A DNA stretch of 64,000 bases from Fictibacillus arsenicus (GTDB lineage: Bacteria > Bacillota > Bacilli > Bacillales > Fictibacillaceae), in contig NZ_CP016761.1 of NCBI RefSeq assembly GCF_001642935.1, positions 620,001 to 684,000 on the forward strand. Reading direction: 5' to 3'. Shown here in pieces: positions 26,513-35,634 of this stretch; the first letter of the stretch is position 1, and the number at the start of each line of letters is the position of its first letter. The notes beneath the pieces are model-generated. The model saw only the letters and a program-made list of their open reading frames with translations, was not told the DNA's origin and made no database searches. A program made the position numbers and the translations under genes.

Positions 26513-27779
26513 ATTCATTACGGTAATGATGCATACATACCGCTCTAAGATTAAATCAAAACCGTTCTTGATCACGACTCTTATTACCATCGCCTTGTTA
26601 TTTGTAGTAACGAACATGAATGAGATTACAAAAATGTTCGGTGGAGATGAAGAATCAAAGGTAGGAGTGATCGATAAAACAGGCAATACACTCCCTGCTC
26701 TTCAAGCTCAGTTAGAACAGGCAGGAGATGATCTGAAAGCTGAAGCATACACGAAATCGGAAAGTGATGCTGAAAAAGCAGTTATTGAAGGTGATCTGGA
26801 TGGTCTTTTGATTTTAGATAAAGATGCTTCAGGTATCATAACAGGTACGTATAAAGCTGAAGACGTAACACAGCAGAGTCTGATTACTGATATAGAGATG
26901 GCATTGCAGCAGATTAAAAATAAATCAGCAGCTGAGTCAATCGGATTAAATCAGGAACAGCTGGCAGCAATCTATCTGCCTGTGGCATTTGAAAAAGAGT
27001 CACTGTCTACAACGGCGAAAAGTGAAGAAGAAGCAGCACAAGTCTACATTCTTGTTTATGTTGTTCTGTTTTTCATGTATATGTCTGTCATGATGTACGG
27101 CAGTATGATCGCGGTTGAAGTGGCAACGGAGAAGTCCTCAAGGGTAATGGAGATTTTGATTTCATCTGTATCACCCGTAACACAGATGTTTGGCAAAATC
27201 TTTGGGATCGTCCTTATCGCGCTTACACAGCTTGTCCTATTTGTAGCTGGAGGATTTGCAGCGGTAAAAGTAAACGAAAATCTCAGCGGGAGCGAAAGTA
27301 TTATCCAAGAGCTGAAGCTGAACGAAATACCAATCTCGCTAATCGTTTATGCTCTCGTTTTCTTTATTTTAGGATTCTTCCTTTATGCTACTCTCTTTGC
27401 CATGATGGGCTCATTGATCAGCAGAGTAGAAGAGGTAAACAATTTAATGACACCGGTGGTTATCGTGATAGTGGCTGCCTTTATGATAGCGATGTACGGC
27501 AGAGAGAATCCAGAGTCTGGATTTGTAGCAGCAGCTTCCTACTTCCCGCTGTTTACACCGATGCTTATGCTGCTTCGTGTAGGTATGCTTTCATTGCCCG
27601 TCTGGGAAACAGCACTTGGGATCAGCGTCTTAATCGGTGCAATTTTGCTATTTGCTGTAATTGGGGCACGTGTTTATCGCGGAGGAGTTCTTATGTACGG
27701 CAACGCGCCGTCATTGAAACTATTCAAACAAGCGCTTCTTTTATCAAAAGAAGAGAAAAAGGATACTTCTGGACTGTAA
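26505..27779 (+). CDS. yhaP: ABC transporter permease YhaP (NatB-like)
   Basis: The 424-residue protein has a first membrane helix, an external segment of about 130 residues, then a cluster of about five helices beginning near ILVYVVLFFMYMSVMMYG and containing EKSSRVMEILISSVSP, the hallmark of NatB/ABC-2 permeases. It forms the membrane part of an exporter with YhaQ. The gene starts inside yhaQ (translational coupling) and ends before a strong terminator. Confidence 0.9.
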   Translation: MSKFITVMMHTYRSKIKSKPFLITTLITIALLFVVTNMNEITKMFGGDEESKVGVIDKTGNTLPALQAQLEQAGDDLKAEAYTKSESDAEKAVIEGDLDGLLILDKDASGIITGTYKAEDVTQQSLITDIEMALQQIKNKSAAESIGLNQEQLAAIYLPVAFEKESLSTTAKSEEEAAQVYILVYVVLFFMYMSVMMYGSMIAVEVATEKSSRVMEILISSVSPVTQMFGKIFGIVLIALTQLVLFVAGGFAAVKVNENLSGSESIIQELKLNEIPISLIVYALVFFILGFFLYATLFAMMGSLISRVEEVNNLMTPVVIVIVAAFMIAMYGRENPESGFVAAASYFPLFTPMLMLLRVGMLSLPVWETALGISVLIGAILLFAVIGARVYRGGVLMYGNAPSLKLFKQALLLSKEEKKDTSGL

Positions 27780-27791
27780 AAAAGGAGAAAG

Positions 27792-27836
27792 CTGACCCGA
27801 AAGGTAGAAATAATACCTTTTGGCGTCAGTTTTTTA
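27792..27836 (+). terminator. Terminator of yhaQ-yhaP
   Basis: CTGAC pairs with GTCAG and CGAAAGGTA with TACCTTTTGG in a long stem, followed by TTTTTTATTTTT. Confidence 0.85.
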
Positions 27837-27875
27837 TTTTTGTTTAAGATATTCTAATGAAGAGGAGAGGGTATG

Positions 27876-27977
27876 AAGCGAAACTGAAGGGACACTGGGT
27901 GAAACGAGCACTCCAACGGGTGAAAGTTCATCTCTAAGGGGCGAACATGTAATACATATAAGAACACGTACCGTAAA
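27876..27977 (+). repeat. 21 bp tandem array, core GGGTGAAA, with hairpin tail
   Basis: GGGTGAAA units start at 27897 and 27918, then GGGGCGAA near 27939, 21 bases apart, with a decayed unit upstream. The last unit runs into the same tail (27939-27977, GCGAACATGTAATA to AACACGTACCGTAAA) that ends the array after bmrD. It lies between the yhaP terminator and yhaO. Confidence 0.65.
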
Positions 27978-28074
27978 AAAGTAATGCTCTCTAATTGATG
28001 TTTAAAATAGCGAACGTGCTTTCGTATATATGTTAAAATGAGGGGAAGAATGATAGAAAAAGAGGATGAGTGAA

Positions 28075-29289
28075 ATGATAAAGTTTTTACATTGTGCAGA
28101 CCTTCATTTAGACAGTCCGTTCAAAGGGCTTTCCTCATTGCCGGAAGCGATGCTGAAGCGCCTTTTTGAAAGTACATTTTTGTCGTTTAATAGGCTGGTT
28201 GATATAGCCATTCAGGAAGAAGTAGATTTTGTAATCATCGCGGGTGACCTTTATGACAGCGGTCAGCGGAGCTTAAAGGCACAATCCTTTCTGAAAAATT
28301 GTTTTGCAAAACTAGATTCTCATCATATAGATGTTTACATCGTTCATGGCAACCATGATCCGCTCGATGGCCAATGGGTTTCACTTGAGTGGCCGAAGAA
28401 TGTTCATTTTTTTCAAGGGAGCAGCACTCAAACTTTTTGCTATGAAAGAGATGGGAAAACAGTTGCTTGTCTACATGGCTTCAGTTACGAAACATCGGCT
28501 GTAACCGATAACCGAACGATTCATTTTCCAGAAAAAAGAGACGAAATTTACCATATCGGTATTTTGCACGGACAAGCGGACGGATATAGCGGACACAGCC
28601 GTTATGCACCATTTTTATTATCTGAGCTTTTGAAGAAAGGCTATGATTACTGGGCTCTTGGTCATATTCATAAAAAAATGGATCTTCATGATGATCCTCC
28701 TGTCCGTTATTCGGGAAACATCCAAGGAAGACATAGCGGTGAAACAGGTGAAAAAGGCGGTTATGTCGTTACTCTTAACGGCAACCATGCTTCAAGCGTT
28801 TTTCATGCAACTTCAGATATTGAGTGGCATGAAGCCATAATCGAATGTGAAGAGGCAGAAAATCTGCAGGAAGTTATTACACTTTGTGAAAAAATAAAAG
28901 ATACATACAGGCATCCACACAAAGGAATATTCCTTACGATTCGCTTAACTGGGCATACACCCCTTTATGGAGAACTATTGGATGGTGTTTTCTTAGAAGA
29001 TCTTGAGGAGATATTGCGAGAAGAGGATGCAGAGGTTTCATTCGTACATACTGTTTCATTAAAAAACGATGTTCGTCCTGCTATCCAAGATGAGTTATCT
29101 ATTAAGCAATCTCAATTCTTTCGAGATATAGTGAGCGTTCTGCAAGATGAACGAGAGTTGGAAACTGCTTTGACTGAATTGAAGACACATAGAACGGCAA
29201 GGAAATTTCTTTCACTCGATGAAGAGGATTGGGAAGATGTGAAGAAGCAGGCTGAGCAGCTATTATTATCAGAACTGTATAAGGGATAG
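28075..29289 (+). CDS. yhaO: DNA repair exonuclease YhaO (metallophosphoesterase)
   Basis: The 404-residue protein starts MIKFLHCADLHLDSPFKG and carries the calcineurin-like nuclease motifs D-x-H (DLHLD), GDLYD, GNHD, and GHIH, which bind two metal ions as in SbcD/Mre11. The C-terminal third resembles the capping region. It pairs with the SbcC-like YhaN encoded 8 bases downstream, so the two probably form a nuclease-ATPase complex for DNA ends. The start at 28075 has AGAGGA at good spacing; the ATG at 28066 directly abuts that site. Confidence 0.88.
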   Translation: MIKFLHCADLHLDSPFKGLSSLPEAMLKRLFESTFLSFNRLVDIAIQEEVDFVIIAGDLYDSGQRSLKAQSFLKNCFAKLDSHHIDVYIVHGNHDPLDGQWVSLEWPKNVHFFQGSSTQTFCYERDGKTVACLHGFSYETSAVTDNRTIHFPEKRDEIYHIGILHGQADGYSGHSRYAPFLLSELLKKGYDYWALGHIHKKMDLHDDPPVRYSGNIQGRHSGETGEKGGYVVTLNGNHASSVFHATSDIEWHEAIIECEEAENLQEVITLCEKIKDTYRHPHKGIFLTIRLTGHTPLYGELLDGVFLEDLEEILREEDAEVSFVHTVSLKNDVRPAIQDELSIKQSQFFRDIVSVLQDERELETALTELKTHRTARKFLSLDEEDWEDVKKQAEQLLLSELYKG

Positions 29290-29297
29290 GTGAGGTT

Positions 29298-32159
29298 ATG
29301 AAAATAGTATCTTTGCATATCTATCATTTTGGAGCATTAAAGGACTGTAAACTTACTTTGGAACGTTCAGGTTTTCAATTGCTGTTTGGTGAAAATGAAG
29401 CAGGGAAAACAACATTGATGGATTTTATTAAATGTATGTTGTTCGGTTTTCCTTTGAAGAACCAGTCAAAGCGGCAGTATGATCTTAAAAACGGCATCAG
29501 GGCAGGCGGAAAGATGACCGTTGATCATACACAGCTCGGCAGATGGACGATTGAAAGAGTTGCAGGGACAAAAGCTGCTGGAGATGTAACGATCTATGAT
29601 GAAACTGGCCAGCAAAAAGATGAATCTTTTTTGATTCAATTATTAGACGGAATGGACCAGTCTTTGTTTTCGGGAGCGTATTGCTTTGGAATTGATGGGC
29701 TGCAGAAGCTCGATAAGTTAACATCAGAAGAACTTGGAAACTTTTTGCTCAGCACGGCCATCTCAGGTGATCGTGACATCTTGGAAATTGAACAGACTTT
29801 TGAAAAGAAACAATCCGGTCTGTTTAAAAAAGCGGGAAAAAAGCCTGTTATTAATGAAAAATTAGAGCAGTTAAAGGTTGCAGACAAATCCCTGCAAAAG
29901 CTCAGGGAAAAAAATGAAAACTATAAAATGATTGAAAAGCAAAAAGAATCACTCGAGACTACGATACAGGAAACAAGCCTAGAGCTGGATCATATTCAGA
30001 AAGAACTAAGATCTCTTAAACGCTTGTTTGAGCTGCGTCCTGTCTTAGAAAAGTACAAACAGCTGAATCACGAACTAAAGTCGTTTAAAAAGATACAGCT
30101 GACTTTTCCGGAAAACGGTATTCAACGATATGAGCAATGGAAAAAGGAAGTATCTCTATTAAATGGAGAATTGCAATACATCGAAGACCGATTGATCAAA
30201 ATAGATAAGGATCAGCAAATGCTAAAATCAGATGAACGAATGCTGTCTTATCAAAAAGAAATTAAACAATTGTTTAATAAACTTCCTCAGTATGAACATT
30301 TACAAGAGCATCTCATACAGCTTATTACCCTAATAGATGAGTGGCGTGATGAAGAATCAGGATTATTTGAAGCAATCGGAGAAACATGGAGCCAGGAGGA
30401 ACTTAAGGGATTGTCGCTTTCTTTATCTTCACTCCAAGAGCAAGAGGAGCTCCTGAAACAATATAATGGGGTTCTGGAGAAAAAGAAAAGATTAGAAGAT
30501 GATTTAGAAGATTCCAGGGTGAAGCTTGAGAACCTGGAAAAAGAGGAAGCAGAACGAAAAGCACTGCTTTTACCAGAAGAAGAATATGCTCGCTATGAAC
30601 AAGAAAAAAATAAAAAGAATCAAATGACAGCTTTTCCTGTATACACTTGGATGCTGCCTGTTATTTCGGCAGTTGTTCTAATTTGGTCTGGCTGGTCTTC
30701 TGAAAACACAGCGGTGATGTACGCTGGGATCTTGCTGCTGGTTTTATCGGGTGTTCTTGCATTCATCAGTGGTAAAAAAGCTGTTTCTCCACAAGATATG
30801 AAGCCTCGAACTAATCAGCTTTTCCTTGAAGACGATGAAAACCGAAAGCTTTGGATTCAGCTAACAGCTGCACTTCAGCACGAGAATAATGTTTACCTGC
30901 AGCTTGCTAAACAGCTTGATTATCTAGAGATAGAAGAAGCGAAAGTGTATGAAAAAGCAGAACAGTGGGCTGAAAAGTATAGATATACTGGCAATAAAGA
31001 GAAGTTGATGTTATCAGGTTATATGAACAGTCTTATGAAAATTAAAGAGGTCATGAAACAAAAAGAAAATGCGATACAGAAACTCGAAAATACAAAAGCA
31101 GAGCTCGCTCGTTTAAATCACGAAGCTAGTAAGCTGGCCCTTCATTTAGAAATTGACGCTGCTGAAGACTTCTCAAAGCTTATCGAAGTGATGTATACAA
31201 AACTTGAAAATCAGTTGAAAAATGAAGCTGAAAGTGAGCATTTAAGAAAAAGCTTCAGTGAGTTATCAGAACGAAAAGACTCTCTTTTAAAGCAGATTCA
31301 GAACATTAACGATCGGATAGCAGAACTATGGAATGAAGCTGATGCTGATACAGAAGAAGCATATTACGATATAGGCAAAAGAACAGCTGCTTATAAGAAG
31401 GTATCTATTGAGCGGGATTCACTGAACAATCAGCTGCAGTCATTAGGATTTGAACCGCAAGAAATTGAAACCATGGCCGAAAAGATGACAGAGAAATACG
31501 AAGAAACGGTTCAGATTTTTGAAGGTCTTGAAACAAAAGAGGAACTTCAGAAAAATGAGCACACCGCTGCAACAGAAGACAGAGCGAAACTGCATTGGGA
31601 ATTGAAAAATCTTTTAGAGGATGGCACTTACTCGGAAAATTTGCATCGTTATGAACTATTAAAGGATGAGTGGAATCTTCTTGTTAAGAAGTGGGCCAGC
31701 CTGCGACTTGCTCAGCATGCATTGCAGAAGGTGAAAGAAGATTACCAGAAAACGAAGCTTCCAGCAGTTTTAGAGACTTCGAGTGGTTATTTTAGTAAAA
31801 TAACAGAAGGCGAATATCAATCTATTTTATTTACGGATGCAAATGAACTAGTAGTGTTAAAAGGGGATGGAACCCGTTTTTATCCGCATGAATTAAGCCG
31901 GGGGACCGCAGAGCAAGTTTATTTAGCGATCAGACTCGCCGTGGCAGCGAATGCCGGTCCAGCTGGATTCCCGATACTAATGGATGATATCGCAGTGAAT
32001 TTCGATCAAAACAGGACTCGTCGCACGCTGTCATTGATTCAAGAAATCGCACGGGACAGGCAGGTTCTATTTTTTACTTGCCACTCGCATTTAGAGCCGC
32101 TTGTGCCAAATGTTCCTTTTATTCACTGGCCAGAGGGTACTGTTTTGGCTGAAAAATAA
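29298..32159 (+). CDS. yhaN: SbcC/Rad50-like ATPase YhaN
   Basis: The 953-residue protein has Walker A GENEAGKTT at 31-39, long coiled coils (about 190-440 and 520-800), a central pair of hydrophobic segments (about 447-498) in place of a zinc hook, and the C-terminal signature LSRGTAEQVYLAIR and Walker B ILMDD. The length and the central membrane-like segment match B. subtilis YhaN. With YhaO it probably acts in DNA end processing. The hydrophobic hairpin suggests membrane association or a different dimerisation mode. It is part of the yhaO-yhaN operon. Confidence 0.9.
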   Translation: MKIVSLHIYHFGALKDCKLTLERSGFQLLFGENEAGKTTLMDFIKCMLFGFPLKNQSKRQYDLKNGIRAGGKMTVDHTQLGRWTIERVAGTKAAGDVTIYDETGQQKDESFLIQLLDGMDQSLFSGAYCFGIDGLQKLDKLTSEELGNFLLSTAISGDRDILEIEQTFEKKQSGLFKKAGKKPVINEKLEQLKVADKSLQKLREKNENYKMIEKQKESLETTIQETSLELDHIQKELRSLKRLFELRPVLEKYKQLNHELKSFKKIQLTFPENGIQRYEQWKKEVSLLNGELQYIEDRLIKIDKDQQMLKSDERMLSYQKEIKQLFNKLPQYEHLQEHLIQLITLIDEWRDEESGLFEAIGETWSQEELKGLSLSLSSLQEQEELLKQYNGVLEKKKRLEDDLEDSRVKLENLEKEEAERKALLLPEEEYARYEQEKNKKNQMTAFPVYTWMLPVISAVVLIWSGWSSENTAVMYAGILLLVLSGVLAFISGKKAVSPQDMKPRTNQLFLEDDENRKLWIQLTAALQHENNVYLQLAKQLDYLEIEEAKVYEKAEQWAEKYRYTGNKEKLMLSGYMNSLMKIKEVMKQKENAIQKLENTKAELARLNHEASKLALHLEIDAAEDFSKLIEVMYTKLENQLKNEAESEHLRKSFSELSERKDSLLKQIQNINDRIAELWNEADADTEEAYYDIGKRTAAYKKVSIERDSLNNQLQSLGFEPQEIETMAEKMTEKYEETVQIFEGLETKEELQKNEHTAATEDRAKLHWELKNLLEDGTYSENLHRYELLKDEWNLLVKKWASLRLAQHALQKVKEDYQKTKLPAVLETSSGYFSKITEGEYQSILFTDANELVVLKGDGTRFYPHELSRGTAEQVYLAIRLAVAANAGPAGFPILMDDIAVNFDQNRTRRTLSLIQEIARDRQVLFFTCHSHLEPLVPNVPFIHWPEGTVLAEK

Positions 32160-32178
32160 TTGAAGGAGGGGAATGCCC

Positions 32179-32856
32179 ATGTCAAATGAGTATACGATTT
32201 ACTTAGTAGAGGATGAGCAAGATCTTTCGCATGTCTTAAAAGCCTATATGGAAAAAGAGGGATGGAATGTTTCTGTTTATCACAATGGAGAAGAAGCATT
32301 AAAGAATTCTGAAGGATCCCCTCCACATCTTTGGATTTTAGATATTATGCTTCCTGGTATGGACGGCTATGAAATTATTAAAGAAATTAAAAAGAATTCG
32401 GATATACCCGTCATTTTCATTTCAGCAAGAGATCAGGATCTAGACCGGATAGTGGGTCTTGAGCTTGGAAGTGATGATTATCTGGCTAAACCTTTTATGC
32501 CAAGGGAGCTTGTAATCCGTGTTAAGAAACTCTTAACAAGAGTCTATGAAACAGGCAACAGAATGCCGCAGATCATTGAGATAACAGGGTATACGATAGA
32601 CCCGATCTCCAGAAGGATCACACGGGATGGAGATATTATTAATTTAACAGGAAAAGAAATAGACGTTCTGCTCTATCTAATTGAAAACAAAGGCAAATCA
32701 AGAAAAAGAGAAGAGATTCTGGAGTATGTTTGGGGAGACGATTACTTTGGGTCTGAACGGGCTGTAGATGATGTGATCAGACGTGTGCGCAAAAAAATGC
32801 CCCGGCTGAACTTGGAAACCGTCTATGGTTCTGGATATAGGATTATTCCATCATGA
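32179..32856 (+). CDS. cssR: Response regulator, CssR-like (OmpR family)
   Basis: The 225-residue protein has a receiver domain with acidic pocket VEDE, phospho-acceptor Asp55 in WILDIMLP, and Lys in the YLAKPF segment, then a winged-helix OmpR domain (about 130-225). It is close to B. subtilis CssR in pattern (HLWILDIMLP, SARD, NLT-KE, WG-DYFG, YG-GYR). CssRS responds to misfolded secreted proteins and induces quality-control proteases HtrA and HtrB. The ATG at 32179 is preferred to that at 32173, which abuts the GGAGGGG site. The kinase gene overlaps it by 4 bases. Confidence 0.82.
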   Translation: MSNEYTIYLVEDEQDLSHVLKAYMEKEGWNVSVYHNGEEALKNSEGSPPHLWILDIMLPGMDGYEIIKEIKKNSDIPVIFISARDQDLDRIVGLELGSDDYLAKPFMPRELVIRVKKLLTRVYETGNRMPQIIEITGYTIDPISRRITRDGDIINLTGKEIDVLLYLIENKGKSRKREEILEYVWGDDYFGSERAVDDVIRRVRKKMPRLNLETVYGSGYRIIPS

Positions 32857-34217
32857 TCCGGCTAAACCTTACACAGCGTATCTGGCTTTCATTTGGGTTA
32901 CTGCTGTTTACGATCGGATTGTTAACCGCAATTATCTATCCGCTGTCCATTAAAGATACGCTGACAGAGGAAACATACAGAATCATTGAAAACGAGCAAC
33001 AGAAAGTGCGTGATCCACAAAAGCAGTTTCCTCAAAAAGGGGAGTCATCGGTTGATTTTATTGAAAGACGAAACGCTGAACGATCTGTCGGCCATGTTTT
33101 AATTGTAGATCAGTATGCAAATTCCCAAGGTGATCCCGTTCCGGAAGAAGTCTTAGTGGAGATGGCTGAAAAGGCGTATGAGCAAAAAGAAAATAAAGGC
33201 CGATATGAGTTAACATATGAAGGCGCTACTCTTTTTTATGTGATCTCGACAGGAACAAATGCACAAGGTGAAGTCGTCTATTTGATTTCTTATATGTGGG
33301 ACACGTATCGTGATCAGATGGTAAACAGGCTTTGGCTGAGACTGGTTTTAATCCTGCTGTTTACAGGTATCTTTTCGATCATTCCAGCGATCTGGCTGGC
33401 AAGATATCTCCGCTCCCCTCTAACGATCTTAGGGAAGCGGTTTGAGCAGATTGCGAAAAGAAACTGGCAGGAACCGTTTCATTGGAAGGGAGATGACGAG
33501 TTTTATGTTCTCTCAAAACAGTTCGAGGATATGAGGCAGAATCTCTTAAGACATGATCATGCACAAAAAACATTTATTCAGCATGCATCTCATGAGCTGA
33601 AAACACCGATCATGACAATTAAAAGCTATGCACAGTCTGTAAAAGATGGCATCATGCCAAAGGGAACGACTGAAGACATGATGGACGTTATTTTAAAAGA
33701 GACACACAGAATGGAAAAGCGTGTTCAAAATATGCTGTATTATACAAAGCTCGATGCGATGAAGCTTAATGTTCTCTCTAAAGAAACATTTGAGTTTGGT
33801 GATCTGGCTGAAGATATCATTGAGCGGTTCAGATATCAGCGTGAGGATATAAACTTTGAAATTACAGGCAATCATTACAAGATTAATGGTGATCATGAAC
33901 AGTGGAGTATTCTGCTTGATAATCTTGTTCAAAACGCACTAAGGTATGCAAGTGAAACGATAAGGCTTTCTGCTTTCTATAAGGGAAGCTACTTCATCGT
34001 CGAAGTTTTTAACGATGGAGAGCAGCTGACAGGTGTAACAGGAGAAGAAATCTTTCAGCCGTTCCGAAAAGGAAACAAGGGGCAGTTTGGGCTTGGCCTC
34101 GCTATTGTAAAAAGGATCGCTGAACTGCACGGCGGCAAAGCAACAGCTCTTAATACGAAAAATGGTGTGGCTTTCCAGATCAAAATACTAATAAACGACA
34201 TGCAGAATAAAGAATAA
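32853..34217 (+). CDS. cssS: Sensor histidine kinase, CssS-like
   Basis: The 454-residue protein has two membrane helices (about residues 10-32 and 160-182) around an external sensor domain of about 125 residues, a HAMP-like linker, the H box HASHELKTPIMTI with His247, and the N, G1 and G2 boxes (LLDNLVQNAL, GLGLAIVKR). The external domain and linker resemble B. subtilis CssS (motifs SVGHVL, YRDQM, IPAIWLARYL). It should phosphorylate the adjacent regulator. In B. subtilis cssRS is elsewhere; here it sits between yhaN and yhaM. Confidence 0.82.
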   Translation: MIRLNLTQRIWLSFGLLLFTIGLLTAIIYPLSIKDTLTEETYRIIENEQQKVRDPQKQFPQKGESSVDFIERRNAERSVGHVLIVDQYANSQGDPVPEEVLVEMAEKAYEQKENKGRYELTYEGATLFYVISTGTNAQGEVVYLISYMWDTYRDQMVNRLWLRLVLILLFTGIFSIIPAIWLARYLRSPLTILGKRFEQIAKRNWQEPFHWKGDDEFYVLSKQFEDMRQNLLRHDHAQKTFIQHASHELKTPIMTIKSYAQSVKDGIMPKGTTEDMMDVILKETHRMEKRVQNMLYYTKLDAMKLNVLSKETFEFGDLAEDIIERFRYQREDINFEITGNHYKINGDHEQWSILLDNLVQNALRYASETIRLSAFYKGSYFIVEVFNDGEQLTGVTGEEIFQPFRKGNKGQFGLGLAIVKRIAELHGGKATALNTKNGVAFQIKILINDMQNKE

Positions 34218-34308
34218 CAAGCTGCTGCAAATGTTTTTTTTAGTGTTCCCAACAGTAGTTAAATAGACTGATATGCTATACTAAAAACAAAGAAAGGCGG
34301 GGTGGAAT

Positions 34309-35268
34309 ATGAAAAAAGGACTTGCTTTTTATAAGGTAGGAGAGATGGTAGACGGATTCTTTCTCGTCAAATCATCTGTAAAAGGAACAGCCAGCAACGG
34401 AAAGCCGTTTTTAACGCTGATCCTCCAAGATCAGTCGGGTGATGTAGAAGCAAAATTGTGGGATAGCTCTCCTGAAGATGAGGAGCTTTATGCGGCACAA
34501 GCCATTGTGAAGCTTTCTGGTGAAATGGGCAATTACAGAGGAAAAATGCAGCTGAAGCTTAAAGCGATCCGCCCTGCAACGGAACTTGACGGCGTAAAAA
34601 TAAGCGATTTTCTTGAAACAGCACCCCTCACACAAGAGGCAATGGTCGAGACGATCACACAATACATATTTGAGATGAAAAATCCGAATATACAGCGAAT
34701 CACGAGGCACCTGCTTAAAAAATATCAAACGGATTTTCTGGAATATCCAGCTGCTGTAAAGAATCATCATGAATTCGTTTCAGGCCTTGCTTACCATGTT
34801 GTATCCATGCTCAATATGGCCAAGGCATTCAGCAAACTATATCCTTCCTTGGACACAGATCTTCTTTATTCCGGGATTATTCTGCACGACCTTGGAAAAG
34901 TGATTGAACTGTCAGGACCAGTCGCAGCGACGTACACATTAGAAGGTAAATTGCTGGGGCATATTTCGATCATGGTAAATGAGATCGGAATGGCAGCAAA
35001 AGAGTTAGAGATTGAAGGAGAAGAAGTTACTGTCCTTCAGCATCTTGTGCTTAGCCATCACAGCAAGCCAGAATGGGGAAGCCCGAAACAGCCATTGATC
35101 AGGGAAGCAGAGATTCTTCATATGATTGATAATTTTGATGCACGAATGAATATGATGGATCGTGCGCTGGAAAAGGTACAGCCAGGAGAGTTTACTGAGA
35201 AACAGTTCGCTCTGGAAAACCGTTCCTTGTATAAGCCTCAGTTTCAAGCAGAGTTTGCCAAAAATTAA
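34309..35268 (+). CDS. yhaM: 3'-5' exoribonuclease YhaM
   Basis: The 319-residue protein has an N-terminal OB-fold (about residues 10-90) that binds nucleic acid and an HD domain with the metal-binding His193-Asp194 in [10 protein letters not shown] and later HHS ([10 protein letters not shown]). It degrades RNA from the 3' end and can also act on single-stranded DNA, as known for B. subtilis YhaM (314 residues). In B. subtilis it follows yhaN directly; here a two-component pair intervenes. The start has AGGCGGGG upstream. Confidence 0.92.
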   Translation: MKKGLAFYKVGEMVDGFFLVKSSVKGTASNGKPFLTLILQDQSGDVEAKLWDSSPEDEELYAAQAIVKLSGEMGNYRGKMQLKLKAIRPATELDGVKISDFLETAPLTQEAMVETITQYIFEMKNPNIQRITRHLLKKYQTDFLEYPAAVKNHHEFVSGLAYHVVSMLNMAKAFSKLYPSLDTDLLYSGIILHDLGKVIELSGPVAATYTLEGKLLGHISIMVNEIGMAAKELEIEGEEVTVLQHLVLSHHSKPEWGSPKQPLIREAEILHMIDNFDARMNMMDRALEKVQPGEFTEKQFALENRSLYKPQFQAEFAKN

Positions 35269-35354
35269 TTTAGAAGAAAACGATTGTGAATTATTTGAAA
35301 TTATGTTAAATTTGGAATTGGAATTATAAGAAAACATTCAGGAGGCAATGACTC

Positions 35355-35399
35355 ATGAAAAGCATTGTTCGAATTAAGGCAGGAAAGCAAGCTAAATAA
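35355..35399 (+). CDS. Leader peptide ahead of the MFS efflux gene
   Basis: The 14-codon frame encodes MKSIVRIKAGKQAK, with a strong AGGAGG at 35339-35344 about 10 bases upstream. It contains Arg-Ile-Lys, which fits the R/K-x-R/K motif known to stall ribosomes in the presence of macrolides in Erm and Msr leader peptides. A hairpin with a T-rich tail lies between it and the MFS gene. No other gene can use this ribosome binding site. It is far below ORF cut-offs. The function as an attenuating leader is inferred from layout and the motif. Confidence 0.55.
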   Translation: MKSIVRIKAGKQAK

Positions 35400-35503
35400 C
35401 GTCCAATCCTTCTAGGAAAGGCTTATTTTGCTATGCATTCTACCTTCTTTTGAGCGATCTTTCTTGTGTCATCTTCAGCCTTTTTATGAAAAGTCTGTGG
35501 TAT

Positions 35504-35544
35504 GCACATGTAAGGGTGCTTATCCATGGGCTTTTTCTGTTTTA
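35504..35544 (+). terminator. Putative attenuator hairpin ahead of the MFS gene
   Basis: GCACATG at 35504-35510 pairs with CATGGGC at 35525-35531 with one mismatch, and GGGT can extend inside with ATCC. TTTTTCTGTTTT follows. An upstream AAAGGCT near 35416 could alternatively pair with AGCCTTT near 35477. The stem is weaker than the usual terminators in this window. Confidence 0.4.
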
Positions 35545-35634
35545 TTAGAAATCCCGTTGTTTACTCCATATAGCGCTCAAAAGACAGGTATAAGTGATTA
35601 AATGAATTAATATTACAAGAAAAGAGTGAGCAAC

